Shown here: positions 35,473 through 47,044 of the stretch, one piece after another | How positions within the stretch are numbered: the stretch's first letter is position 1 | How the letters are laid out: the number at the start of each line of letters is the position of its first letter | Origin: Helicoverpa zea | Lineage: Eukaryota > Arthropoda > Insecta > Lepidoptera > Noctuidae | Length of the DNA: 64,000 nucleotides | Assembly (NCBI RefSeq): GCF_022581195.2 | Contig: NC_061455.1 | Span: forward strand, 12,294,189-12,358,188 | Reading direction: 5' to 3' | Notes under the pieces: model-generated | What the model was told of the DNA's origin: nothing | What the model saw: only the letters and a program-made list of their open reading frames with translations | The model's database searches: none | Translations under genes and position numbers: made by a program

Positions 35473-37849
35473 GCAAGACGTTTCACAAAGTCCTTGTTAT
35501 TGTTATATTAATTACAATTAGGTTACGCTTGTAGCTTCTGTTGGTGGTGATAGAGCAGGATTTTTAGTAAACATGTGTATATTTTCTTGTATAATATGAT
35601 ATTTTTGGTGCACTATCAACCTTTTTTTGTTCGAATTTTATATGCAAGAGGAAAATTATTATTTAAAGTGTCTTTTACTTCGCAATACAATATTCAACCC
35701 AAAACAATTTCACCCATACCCAAACCGAAACCATTCAATCAAGATCACACAACTTGAAACGCATCCCATCAGAACGTATCCCTCAGCTTCCCTTTGACAT
35801 CAAATGTCTATTCGACTAAACGTATTGTCAATCACTATAGGTCCAGCCATCACCTGAGTTTCGCGACTATATTTAATCCCCCCGTACCCCTTTTATCCGA
35901 GCTTGTTGGGTCTCAAGCCGAGCGTGAAAAGGTCCTCCGAACACATTATGAGCGACGCGATGCGACACAGCCCTAAAAATAGATTTCGATAACGCATAGA
36001 CTTTCATCTGACAAGATGTAGTGTGCTTGCACGAGTGACTGGACGGACGGACAAACGTTTGTGAATGGATTTGGATTTTTCGTGTTGTGGTTGATTTGAT
36101 AGAATGTGGATGTTAAAGAAAGTGAATTGTCTGTCTTTTGGCTTTTTTGTTGACGAGTTTTGGGTGGTTCGTATTTTTTAACTTTTTGTGTGATCAGCGT
36201 TTGAGAGATTTTCGGTATTTCAAGTTGTTTTAGAGTTCCGATAGGGTTATATCGTTATTGACAAAAATAAATACCGTTTACGTTCTGGCAAGTGATGCGG
36301 CAAAAGGGTTGCATGAAAATTCTGAACGTAGTAAATGTTGTCTTTTTAGATGGCCAAAACATTACACGAATAACTTCACTTTAAAAATCTTTAAAAAACC
36401 AACCACATCTCCCAAAACGCAATTTCAAAAAAGCTCTCCGCTATAAGCAAAGAATTTGCTACAAACCTCTTTCTCCTCACAATGTCTCATAAAACACAAT
36501 ACTCTATTCGCTCGTCACATAATCTGGAGTGCACGGAGGCCCCCTGAGCCAATTTGCATCGCGGCGGGAGAGCCGACCTTAGGGACCCTCTCAATATTTT
36601 ACGTGGAGAATGCAGGTGTGAATGGGAACATACAGGAGACTTGGATCAAATATGTAGGGTTACTTGTGTTCTCCTGCCTCAAAACTAGATTGCTTAGGCA
36701 AAGTTATCAGCTTTGTGAGCTAGGGTTAATCATAAGCCGCTTTATTAGAGGCCTAAGTGCGACGCTTTATTGCGGGCCTGGCTTATATTGCAGTCCGAGA
36801 TAAGGACCAGTTCTGGTTTAATATAAATTATTCTTGTCACAAGAAATAACGTTAATTTAAACTTGTTGACTGTATTTTGTATTAAGAAACTATCACACTA
36901 ATATTTGTGTGAACAGTCCGACCTTTCAATAATGAGGTTTCGGTCCTTCAAACCATGACAAACAGTGTAAACCGAAACACAAATACATGAGTACACATAA
37001 CGAAGTTTATTGTTCAATGAGGTCAATGGTCTAGACATAAATAAAGTCGTATCTCAACAAAGATACACTTGGGTCTTATCTTTGGAGTAACTTTAAGAGT
37101 ACAAATAACTTTAGAAGTTGTAAAAAAGACATATGCTGCTTAAAACGTCCTTGCCTTTCGATCCGCAAGTTAACCCTCCAAAGGACTAAAAATATTCGAG
37201 GGCTTTAACCCTTAAATTATCAAATAAAACCGTACAACATTACTAGTCAAGCAATAAATAAACGAACGTAAGGTACGAAGGTAATAATAGTAACAGCACA
37301 ATTTCGCGAACCAGAAATGAAATCTATTCCTTAAGCTAAAGTAAGATTGATCGTGTTACTTCGATAAACTTGCTATGAGTTCTGTACTACTCGTTTACTA
37401 GTTTAGTGGAAGGTACACAATATTTCTTACTTGTGTTGCGAATAATGTCTGAGTGATGTTATTTAATTCGCGATGCGAGCGTCTTTGAGGGGGATGTGAG
37501 TCTGTCTATTTTTTCTTAGGTCTATAACAGTGAAATGTATGCAGTAATAATTTGAAAGAACTTATGTGATATATAATTTATTAAGCTTCTCAGTCTATTT
37601 GCTGTTACTAATCATTGATTTGATGCGGCTTATAAGAGTAAACTTTGTACCATTCATTGTATCAGAATAACGTATGATTTTGCAACATTTAAAAAAAAAT
37701 ATATTATTCAACATAGATCTATAATCATATTAAAAGTTCAGCCAATCTTTAAAATACTTTCATTAAATGCCACCAAAATACCTACTAGCATCCAAAAATC
37801 CAAATTTCACGGCACCGTCTCTGGGACACGTTATAAGTTTTTCTCATCG
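35473..37849. other. non-coding stretch, no gene recognised
   Basis: AT-rich. The GC-richer 36500-36800 region carries only a chance frame. Confidence 0.55.
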
Positions 37850-38135
37850 TTCAATATTCAGCGAAGCGGACGGAATGTATCCCCAATCATATCCGCATAG
37901 GGGATCGAACCCGCAGATTGATATTTGATCCTCAAACTCGAGTTGGGATCCATGAGCCTCGCTGCGACTTGCTTCGCTCCTTTGCCTCACAATATACGAA
38001 GTATGCTCTTTTATTTTTATTACTAGCTTCTGCCCGCGACTTCGTACGCGGATCCTGTCCCTTATGCCAGCGACTATGGGGTCAGCAAAATCAAAGATCT
38101 GAATAGTCGCAATAGACGTGACCATAGGGATAAAA
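37850..38135. mobile_element. composite of dispersed-repeat fragments
   Basis: 38024-38055 reads ACTAGCTTCTGCCCGCGACT then TCGTACGCGGA, a head sequence common to lepidopteran retroposons and related to 18690-18725. To its left, GGGGATCGAACCCGCAG (about 37901-37917) is a minus-strand B-box-like sequence, as in tRNA-derived repeats. No complete element can be delimited. Confidence 0.5.
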
Positions 38136-38219
38136 GTAGTGATTCTAATTAGTCCGCATTTAAGTTGTGTGTGGCAAAAATATTACACGTATTATAACGT
38201 AAAAAACATTAAATAGATG

Positions 38220-38228
38220 ACAAAGTCG
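38220..38228. repeat. SINE target-site duplication, left copy
   Basis: ACAAAGTCG, repeated at 39313-39321 on the far side of the SINE plus its nested insertion. Confidence 0.65.
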
Positions 38229-38617
38229 TGGTGACTTAGTGGAATTCGTGGTTTAGTGGGTAGAGAACCAATCTCTCAAGTATGAGCGTGCGTCTTTGAT
38301 TCCAGGGCTGGCAAGTGCCTGCCAATGCAACTTTTCTAAGTTCGTATGTACTTTCTACGTATATTTTGGATACCAATGACCGTTATTTGGAGGGGATGTT
38401 AAACTGTAGGTTCCGACTGTCATTGAACATTCTTGGCAGTCGTTATGGGTAGTCAGAAGCCAGTAAGTCTTACCAAGGGGTGTTGGGTTGAGCGGGTAAC
38501 CGGGTTGTGGAGGTCAGATAGGCAGTCGCTCCTTGTAAAACACTGGTACTCAGTTGCATCGTGACTGGAAGTCGATCCTAACATAATTGGGACAAAGGCT
38601 CTTGAGATAATAACGAC
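38229..38617 (+). mobile_element. tRNA-derived SINE, nearly complete
   Basis: The head carries an RNA polymerase III box A, TGGTTTAGTGG (38249-38259), and a degenerate box B, TCTTTGATTCC (38293-38303), 44 bp apart as in tRNA-derived SINEs. The body includes GTCAGAAGCCAGTAAGTCTT, GGAGGTCAGATAGGCAGTCG and ACTGGTACTCAG. The end is GACTGGAAGTCGATCCTAAC then ATAATTGGGACAAAGG, followed by an AAT-rich microsatellite tail. The tail is split by a LINE fragment (38635-39290) and resumes at about 39307, giving a total of about 420 bp flanked by ACAAAGTCG repeats. Two other copies of the family lie at 12496 and 13820. Confidence 0.8.
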
Positions 38618-38634
38618 AATAATAATGAGATATA
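38618..38634. repeat. 17-bp target-site duplication of nested LINE, left copy
   Basis: AATAATAATGAGATATA, exactly repeated at 39291-39307. It lies in the SINE tail. Confidence 0.85.
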
Positions 38635-39290
38635 GGCACCGCAGGACATCTGAGGCTGATGACGGGGAGTAGCGACCCCGCGGGGCTATATATACTGAGT
38701 TCTCCAGGGAGTGTATACTGTCCCCCATCTCCGGCCGGTCGGAGTGACCCATGACGGGGGAAGGTCTCACGCCTCTGGCTTGGCTTGGCCGTCCAGAGTG
38801 GAGTCGCTAGAGCAGGATTAGTAGCCTTGCTGAGGGTAGGTGCCTCATGGTAAGCTCAGGGAGCGCGTAATCTGCGTTTAAAGTCCGCCGAGGTATCCTC
38901 ACCCTTCAGCCGCTCATGTCCCTGTTGCCCTCTTGTTGCTATTCAGTGACTGGTTCCCAGGGGCCCAGTAAGTGAGGCGGCGAGTCTCCACCTGCCGTTT
39001 TTACATGTACCTAATACATTGTCATCCACTAACATCCCATCACAATAGCCCAAGTAGTTTTCCTCCATAGTTAGCAATAGTTTAGCACAGAACCGGGGAT
39101 TGTCTTTTTTTTAACGACGGGGATTGTCCTTGGGTTCATTTCTATAGTGTATAAAGGGATAATCGTCGGTTTTGTGTCACCATTTCATTTAAGTTGTCTC
39201 AAAAGGGCTTCAGCGTGTTGGCTTCGGCCCCACGTTTGCCTCCCAAAAATTCGGAACTCTGTAGTCCGGAGGTCTGGAAGAGACATACAA
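38635..39290 (+). mobile_element. 5'-truncated non-LTR retrotransposon nested in the SINE tail
   Basis: 656 bp flanked by an exact 17-bp target duplication, as expected from target-primed reverse transcription. GC-rich relative to its surroundings. It contains GTAAGTGAGGCGGCGAGTCT, GGGATTGTC twice and CTTCAGCGTGTTGGCTTCGG, which I associate with untranslated regions of abundant R1/Jockey-like lepidopteran LINEs; the clade is an inference. It has no long open frame and ends without a poly(A) tail. Confidence 0.75.
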
Positions 39291-39307
39291 AATAATAATG
39301 AGATATA
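39291..39307. repeat. 17-bp target-site duplication of nested LINE, right copy
   Basis: Matches 38618-38634. Confidence 0.85.
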
Positions 39308-39312
39308 ACACA

Positions 39313-39321
39313 ACAAAGTCG
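39313..39321. repeat. SINE target-site duplication, right copy
   Basis: ACAAAGTCG matches 38220-38228. Confidence 0.65.
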
Positions 39322-39539
39322 GAGAGTGGGGGTTCGTGACGCCACGTCTAGGTATGTAAAATTTGTACTAAGCAGTGACTTAACACGAAATTCAAGCGTT
39401 GTTGTATCTTCGTTATTATTTGTTTGTGAGAGAGAGAAAAGAAAAGTACGTGTCCATTATTTTAGGGTTATCTAAAAGACGGACTAATTACTTTTTTTGA
39501 TTCACCATACCTATTTCATAACATTCATTTCTGTACATT

Positions 39540-40330
39540 TCAAGTGTAGTATTGCTCTTGAAGTTCCACATCAGGTGTTCCAGATCTTCGATGTTTATAC
39601 GTCAATAGAGAGTGCTTATCAGATTGAACTACTTTTGCTAAAACGTCATATCTTCATATGCTTCATATAGTCTAGCAGGGCTCCTGGAGTTCCACATCAG
39701 GTGTTTTACATCTTCAATTTTTATAAGTCAACAGAGAGTGCTTATCAGATTGAACAACTTTTGTTAAAACGTTATACCTCTATATGCTATAGTCTAGCTG
39801 GGCCCCTGGAGTTCCACATCAGGTGTTTTAGATCTTCAATTTGTATAAGTCAATAGAAAGTGCTTATCAAATTGAACAACTTTTGCTAAAACGGCATACC
39901 TGTATATGGTACAGAGAAGCTGGGCTCTTGGGGTTCCACATCAGGTGTTCCAGATCTTAAAATTTATTATCTCAGCTGAAAATGCTCATCAAATGAAACA
40001 ATTTTTGCCACGGCACTATATTTGTATCTCTTATAGTTTTATTGGTCTGTTGGAGTTCTGCATCAGGTCTTCAAGTTTCGAAGATAAATTATAGCCTATA
40101 TGTTGACCAGGCCTAATACTGATACAACAAAGAAAAAATCATTGAAATCCGTTCAGTAGTTCGGAAGATTAGCGTGTACAAACAAACAGACATACAGACA
40201 TACAGACATACAGACAGATTTTTTTTTTGGATTTGTGCTCCATTACTGTTAGTAAACCCCACCCAATTATTATTTTTTTAATATTTTCAATGTACAGACA
40301 CAGTTTTTTTACAGATTTATTATATGTATA
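39540..40330 (+). mobile_element. LINE 3' tail containing a five-copy minisatellite
   Basis: Five copies of a unit with GTTCCACATCAGGTGTT start at 39563, 39689, 39811, 39933 and 40055, spaced 126, 122, 122 and 122 bp; the last is more diverged. The block is followed by AAATCCGTTCAGTAGTTCGG, an ACATACAG microsatellite (about 40188-40217) and an end like ATTATATGTATAGATT near 40333. The order 'ATCCGTTCAGTAG, ACAGACA repeats, TATATGTATAGAT' is characteristic of RTE-type and dependent elements in Lepidoptera. Confidence 0.75.
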
Positions 40331-40333
40331 GAT

Positions 40334-41322
40334 TATTCTTTGGGTCATATCAGTTTTAGGCTTGTATTTTTGAGACTGAAAGGATGGTCTGGTTTCTTGA
40401 TTGGTTGTGTTAAAAATATTGATAACTTTTGTTTTTTTTTTTAAATTAAAAATTCAAGTTTTATTTTTAGATTTATATCAAGTTTTTTTGTTCCCTAATG
40501 ACCTAATCTCCTACCATTTCAGCATTTGCGTATAAAGAAGAATTCGCGTGAAAGTAGACCTACAGAATTTTCCTCGTTAGGGCAAGGACAGGATCATTGG
40601 ACCATTTCTTTCAGATCAAATGAAAGTTTGGCATGCGGGCCTAAGGTAAGCAATGCCTAATCAAAACCTACAATCGCAAAGTATAAGGATAAGGGAATTT
40701 TAGGAATTTCTTTTGTAGAAAGAACCTACGGTCGAATACCTTCGTCAGATGAATTCTGACAGTTTGTACAAGTTCTTCACTTGTTATAACGCCTGAAAGA
40801 AAATGTGGGCTGATAGATAGAATATAGGATTTCAGATTTTTTTACATATCGGTACGAGCCTCTTAAGATTTGTTAAAGTTATAATAAATACAAAAGTTCC
40901 TAGTAATCCAAATGTGATCAATACATTACAAATCGCCAAACCTAATATTACAAATTGCCACAACAACGATAGGATCGTCCAAAAAACAACAATAACGCAT
41001 TTAATCACGCAATAACGTACACAAACAGACGTATCGATGTCCAGCGCGAATTGAACGACTAAATATACTCCTTAAATTATTGGGGTCGGACAAACAGGGC
41101 GTGTTGGGCAAATATTGCCCGTCCAGCGAACACGTACGTTCGCTATTCATTAACTTATTCGGGGACTGTACAAAAACACGGCTTTAATTCGCGATCACGA
41201 GTGAATGGCTGTTAGTATGCTGGATGCATCGCCCTATGATGGATGTTCATATCGTTTTTGGTCCTTGGGTACGGAAGGTGTCGCTATCACCGATAGTATT
41301 TATACAAATAGGTTTAGCTTGA
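40334..41322. other. non-coding stretch, no gene recognised
   Basis: AT-rich with a T-run near 40432; no coding signal. Confidence 0.6.
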
Positions 41323-41499
41323 GTGTCTTTGATCTATGCAAAAACAATTGAACGGGACAGAGAACCGACGGTAGATACTAAAGTTTTCAAAACAAATGAC
41401 TTATCCGACCACATTCCAGATCGAATGAAAGCAGACATACCTAAAATACGCAGCCTAATCACCTCGTCCCATCCAGCGCAGCTCGCAGCACAAAGTACG
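41323..41499 (+). other. exon-like open segment, unidentified
   Basis: After a TGA at 41320-41322, 59 codons are open to a TGA at 41500. The local GC is higher and the composition protein-like (charged; includes DLSDHIPDRMKADIPKIRSL). A GTACGT donor-like site lies at 41494-41499. There is no ATG near the front. The opposite strand is also open for about 70 codons, so orientation and reality are uncertain. It may be an exon, a transposon scrap or chance. Confidence 0.25.
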
Positions 41500-41502
41500 T
41501 GA

Positions 41503-42800
41503 AACACAGACCCCGGTCGGCTAGCCATACAAACACTTACCCCCAATGAGTCGGAACAACTCCAATGTTTGCGCCTGTTGTTTCAAAAGAGTTTCATCAA
41601 ACGCGTTAAGCGTAAATGTAAATATCGCTTAATTGGACTGTTTTAATGAATCTTTGGTAACTGGGATTTATTATTTTCAGTTTGTATTGTTTTGTTTGGT
41701 GTTTAAATGTTGTTTTTAGGTGGGAAAGTTGCGTTCTGATTGTGAGAGGAGTTTTTGGTTAATTCTTTTGTTGCATTTTGTGGATGATTCGTCTCTAAGT
41801 CAGAGAAAGTTAAAATGGGAAAGATGAGCCTATGAATCACTTCCTTAGTTTTTAATGGATTTTACCGGTCATTCTGTACTATGAGCAGTCTTGGTAAGTA
41901 TATATGTAGGTACCATTACATAGTTACATAAAATAAACACTATTTTCCTACACCCATAAGTAGACTATCATCGCAATATTCATAAGCTTATACACCCCGT
42001 ATCGTATACAGCATGTATATTATTATATTTGTATATTTACTCCGCACACAAAACATAACACGTAATGAATATAAATTGGTGATCATCATAATTTATTACG
42101 CTTTGCTTCGGCGGAAACCTGTTGCTTTGCCAATGCAATTGTTAGGAGGTTGAAATTGTAGGGGAGACTTAGTTCTTGTCTTACGCCCTCTCTTTGATAC
42201 TTCTCCAGTTCTTTAGAAGCTGGTCTAACTTTTGGTACCAAAATAAGTATCAATATGAAGAGGGCATCAAAAATGTACTCAATACTTGTATTGCTTCCCA
42301 CATATCGTATTCTTAGGTAGTAATACTTATGATTAGTTCACATGGACTCTGTCGGGTACAGCAAAATGGGTGAGTTATGTAAGATTATTAAAATTATTAT
42401 CTATAAGATATAGAATTTAATTTGTGTCTAATGTTAAACATAATACTCTAATATACCATAATTCCCCCATTTCACTCCCCAAAACATAACCTTAATATTC
42501 CAAACATGCCCTTTCTCTGATGAAGCTACCAAATAAAAATTAATATAAGAGCAAATATTTGAGGAGCCCCAGGGAGCCGAGATAATATCGCCGGAGATGA
42601 CCAACTTATAATTACTTTTTATTTTCCCTTCGTTGCACAAAATTAAGTAACTGCGGAGCTTCTAGCGGAATTGGTTTGTTGCTTATTGACAATGTTAAGA
42701 TTTGTCGCTTAAAGATCTGAAGGTGTGTAGAAGATTATTGCTTCGATTACTGGCACTGAGAGTTAGGTTTCATATAACTTATGATAATTGATATGGTACT
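41503..42800. other. non-coding stretch, no gene recognised
   Basis: AT-rich; short chance frames only. Confidence 0.6.
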
Positions 42801-42926
42801 CTAACCTCCCCACTCAGAGACATTTAATGGTTACTTAAGCCATTCCTTAGTGAAGGATTTGTATGACATTCCGTCACTAAGGAGTGACTTAAGTAATCAT
42901 TAAATGTCTCTGAGTGGGGAGGTTAG
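42801..42926. mobile_element. fold-back/MITE-like hairpin element
   Basis: The whole 126 bp is one inverted repeat. CTAACCTCCCCACTCAGAGA begins the left arm and its exact complement ends the right arm. Arms of about 56 bp carry about four mismatches around a loop of about 14 bases. No clear target duplication is visible (flanks TACT and TTAT), so the termini are uncertain. There is no coding capacity, and it would depend on a transposase from elsewhere. Confidence 0.8.
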
Positions 42927-44212
42927 TTATGTAGTGGAAGCAACTAAGCAGTAAAGAATAGTTATTATTTGGCAAAAAAATGGAATTGTTCCTTATTTGC
43001 GGACCTTAGCAATTCTTAGTAGAAACCATAAAAATGAATAAAAATAAGTCCATAATCTTAATAAATTAGCAAAATTATTACGCTTATAACATTCATAAAT
43101 ACAAACTTCCTGATTTATCTTCAAATATATACGTAGCTGTAGATAGGAGAAAAACAACGTGAGGGGTGATCGGTTCCAATACTCATTAAATTGTGTTTGT
43201 CCTGTCCACCCCAGCTATATTACAAACGAATGATGTTTTACTAGACTGGTATATGTTAAACCCTGTTTTAATAAAAATGCTCCCATTAAATACTGGATTT
43301 TGACCTTCGAAAATTATTTGAAATGGATTTTATTAATTGTTTGAAAACTTTAGTGTAAATCGTATTAGGTATCGTCGTGAAATTATTGGGCTTAAAAATA
43401 GTTATGAATCACCTAGCCAATGTTAATGGCATACTTAATTCATATTTACATTCGATTTTTTATTACTAAAAATAAATGATTAGTAAAAAATATTCTTCAT
43501 ATTTGTATATACTAAAGTACATATATTAAATTCTATAGATTATTTTCCACTTTTACTCCTTGTTTTCCAAAATATTGACGAGCAGAATATGAAGCACATT
43601 TTACAAAATAAACATGTTTCCACGCCGCGCCGGGCAGTGTTGTGCTATCGATGCTGGCCTTGTGTCGATAAGTTGACATACATGTTTTTGTGAAGCATCA
43701 AATATTCTTGAAGTATGTTTCAGTCTATTTTTATTTAAGTTATTGAAGTATTTTGGGCTTAAATGTTTCAATATGTTAGTTGAATACTGTGTCAAGCACT
43801 ATTAGAACTATATGGTGATTTAGCATAGCTTTAAAGTAAATAACATTTTGAGTGAACTTTATATCAACCTTAACAATTAAGTTTTAGGCTTAAACCGTCC
43901 AAAACAAACAAAACATTAAAATAAAACATAAGCACATACGCTAGAAATCGGGCAATATCGTGCAGCGGGTTCGGCCACAAAGCGCGCGTGCATTGCCGGC
44001 AATTATCGTAATTGGCGTTTTAATACTAACGGGACAGCATACAACCGCGTACTTTCACATGTATTACATTAGAAGCCACTCGAATATTTATTTTAATTAA
44101 CTTTTTGTTGGCGTGCCGTGTCCATGTTAAGTATAACGTGGTATATCCACGTTATGTCTAACGTGCTTTTTGAATAGTGCTGTCACTCAGTTTAATGATA
44201 TATTTATAGGTC
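42927..44212. other. non-coding flank of the Transib element
   Basis: AT-rich with no gene. A palindrome lies at 44133-44155. Confidence 0.6.
44133..44155. repeat. perfect hairpin, 9-bp arms
   Basis: ATAACGTGG, five bases TATAT, then CCACGTTAT. It lies 60 bp outside the transposon end. Confidence 0.85.
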
Positions 44213-44217
44213 CGCTG
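44213..44217. repeat. 5-bp target-site duplication of the Transib element, left copy
   Basis: CGCTG directly before the terminal CACATAG, repeated at 47083-47087. Five GC-rich base pairs is the hallmark of Transib and of RAG-mediated transposition. Confidence 0.9.
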
Positions 44218-44255
44218 CACATAGGAGTATTCGTATGTTAAAATCGGTTAAAAGT
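44218..44255 (+). repeat. left terminal inverted repeat of Transib
   Basis: Starts CACATAGGAGTATTCG. The first seven bases resemble the RSS heptamer CACAGTG. A-rich patches follow at positions 23-26 and 33-36. Confidence 0.9.
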
Positions 44256-44495
44256 CAAAAGTAAAAAATTACTCAAAAATACATTCAAACCATTTTTTGT
44301 TTAAGTTTAATAACCAGTCTGTCAATTGACCGCCATAATACTTCTACCCGCACTTGACTCTTATCGTGAAGTCAGTTGGAACGCAGTCAATTTTAGAATC
44401 GCACGTCTTTGTTTGCGACGCTTTCGTTTGTGGTATTTAGTTCTTTCGTTATTGTAGTTTCGTGTGGTTGACCTCAGTGAAAATATTAGTTTAAT

Positions 44496-46877
44496 ATGGA
44501 AGTGGAAGGTATGTACCGTAATTAAATACGTAATTTTATTATTTTCTGTTTGTATTATACGTATAGGAACTATATTTAACTTGACCTTTAAGAGCATTTA
44601 TTATTACTTTTAATTTTGTTATAACAGTGTTTTTGTTTAAGTGTCTGGTCTTGTCCAGCTATATTTTTTATATAGAGACAAAATTTAGGCTTATACCAAT
44701 CATATATCACAATAAAATTGTCCGCCTTAATCCGCCATTTTGTTTTTTATCCATTCGAAGTTAATGCATGTGAAAGTTTAATTATTTCAACATTGTAATT
44801 TTTTGTTTTTGCTCTCGTAGATTCTTCTAAAGCCGCCAGAAAAATTACCAGAAGAGCTTTATATGACATCTTGAATGAATATAAGGGGGAAAAAATTGAT
44901 GAAAAGTTTTCTTCAATGGAAAAAAAACTTGTGGAAATGACTAAATGTCCAAGTGATCAAAAAACTGTTTTAAGTCGGGCCCTGAGGTGCTTCAAGAGTG
45001 AATTCAAGAAGAAATGGAGAGCCAGTAGTTACAAGGATGAACGTTTCTTGAAAAATAACGAAAAATGGCTCACATCTTCGATCGAATTGCCTGACTGGTC
45101 TGCAAAACCTACACAAAAAATTGGACGTCCACCGAAAACATTTGAAGAGTTAAGTGACCGCAGTAAGCGTCGAAAAACAAAAGAACTATGCGAGCGCGTG
45201 CCTGTCGAGGAACTGACGTATGCCGCTGGCGTAAGTCAGCGCGCTTCAGGAAATAGAGATGCGTCAAAATTAATAAAAGAAATTACTTCCACGCCAACCA
45301 GAGCTACAAAATTTCGCAAAGCTATTACTTCTGCTCAAAAGCAAATAGTTGTTAAGAAACATACACCCGAAGAGGCTCTGGCAATCTTTGTAGAAGGCGA
45401 CTTCAGTCGAAGACAGTGGGAAGTAATACACGGGGCTAATAAGAGCATCTACCCCTGTTATTCACTCATAAAAAAGGCCAAGAAACAATGTTACCCCAAT
45501 GAGCTATCGATTCGAGTGACTGAAACTTGCTCTGAGATTGAACTACAAGCTTTACTTGACCACACTGCATTGCGTCTATATAAATACGTAGCAGAGGTTG
45601 TAAATACTTGTTCACAAGAAGAGCAGCAAAATATGGTTTTAATTTCAATTTTGCAGTCGGGTAAAAACAGTACCGACAGTGACGCAAATATTTTTCAAAG
45701 CTCATTCGTGCCTTTAAGATTAGTGGTAATGATTGATGGAGAACAAAAAAAAATCATATGGCAAAACCCGGTCCCTTCCTCTGTCAGATTTTGTAGACCC
45801 ATACGCATACGCTTTATCAATGAATCAAAGGATGTTACTAAAAATGAAATAGCGTACGTCAAAAATCAAGCTGCAAATTTAAAAGAAACGGAATTGTCCA
45901 CACCTAATGGATTAGGTAAAATAAAGCATATCATGACACTTACCATGATCGACGGAAAAGTATGCAATGCTGCAACTGATACTGCATCCACTATGAGATG
46001 TTATATTTGCGGACAGACATCCAAAGATTTCAACAAATTAATAATAGCAGAGGAAGTCAATGAGGAAGCATTGAAATTTGGACTATCGATTCTTCATGCT
46101 AGAATTCGTTTCTTCGAGTCGCTATTGCACTTGTCTTATAAATTACCAATAAAAAAGTGGCAAGCGCGAACAGCCGAAGAAAAAAAGATTGTTAAAGAAA
46201 CAAAAGAAAAAATTCAAACTACCTTCAAAGAAGAAATGGGTTTACTCGTTGACATTCCCAAACCAGGATTTGGGAATACTAATGACGGCAATACGTCCAG
46301 AAGATTTTTTGCTGACCCAGAATGCTCTTCTCGAATTACAGGCATCGATTTTGATCTAATAAAACGATTTAAAGTAATCTTAGAAGTAATTTCAAGTGGC
46401 AACAGCATTGATGTTGGTAAATTTGGAGTCTATGCACATGAAACTGCTGAAATGTACACAAATTTGTATGGTTGGCATCCTATGTCACCAACTATACACA
46501 AAATTTTAATGCATGGTACCAAAGTCATATCTACTGCAATCCTACCTATTGGTCAATTATCGGAAGAGGCAGCAGAGGCCCGCAACAAGCACATACGGTA
46601 TTATAGATTAAATTTTTCTCGAAAATTTTCCCGAGTCGATTGCAACAGAGATATATTAAACAGGCTGTTACTAAGTTCAAACCCGTATTTAAGTTGTAGC
46701 AGACCAAAGGTACACAAGAAAAGTAAGCCATTTTCGATGGAAGCAATCAGTCTTATGGTCGCAAGTACACCGCCTTTACCTCCAAATGAAAATAATGGCG
46801 AAGAAAGTATGGAAGAAGACGAAGAAAGTATGGAAGAAGACGAAGAACATGAAGATGAACAGCTTGAGTCTGACTAA
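44496..46877 (+). CDS. Transib/RAG1-like DDE transposase, two exons
   Basis: Exon 1 is 44496-44508 (ATG GAA GTG GAA G; A at -3). The intron 44509-44820 has GTATGT and CTCGTAG boundaries, and exon 2 is 44821-46877. The splice gives 689 residues in one frame. Without it, the exon-2 frame has a stop at 44796-44798 and no ATG until internal Met37, so the spliced start is preferred. An AT-hook-like IGRPPK lies near 105. Acidic candidates are D310 (VVMIDGE), D382 (MIDGKVCN) and E590 (SEEAAEARNK); D310 is the least certain. Zinc ligands are C398/C401 (CYIC) and H564/H569 (HKILMH), the same CxxC...HxxxxH order and spacing as RAG1. It should cut at the terminal repeats and join them to GC-rich targets. 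The tail is strongly acidic, with EESMEED repeated twice. Confidence 0.93.
44509..44820 (+). other. intron of the transposase gene
   Basis: 312 bp, GTATGT donor, pyrimidine-rich TTTTTGTTTTTGCTCTCGTAG-type acceptor, phase 1, AT-rich. Confidence 0.8.
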
Positions 46878-46925
46878 TCTATTTTTTTTTTTTTCATTTT
46901 TTTAATTTGTATAGGTTTTTTTTAA

Positions 46926-46969
46926 AATAAATATTTCATCATCATCATCATTTCAGCCGAAAGAATAAA
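46926..46969 (+). terminator. poly(A) signals of the transposase gene
   Basis: AATAAA at 46926-46931 and again at 46964-46969, 50-90 bp after the stop codon and inside the element. Confidence 0.7.
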
Positions 46970-47044
46970 TATTTAATAAATAAATATAAAATATCATTGA
47001 ACTTCGTCTTTCATTCGATGAAATTGCAAAAAAATGCGAAAAAT

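Noticed and set aside
37901..37917. B-box-like sequence suggesting a tRNA gene
   Set aside because: No A box, acceptor stem or anticodon arm can be drawn around it; it belongs to repeat fragments.
45466..46746. Minus-strand frames inside the transposase gene
   Set aside because: Shadow frames of the 689-residue Transib transposase on the opposite strand.
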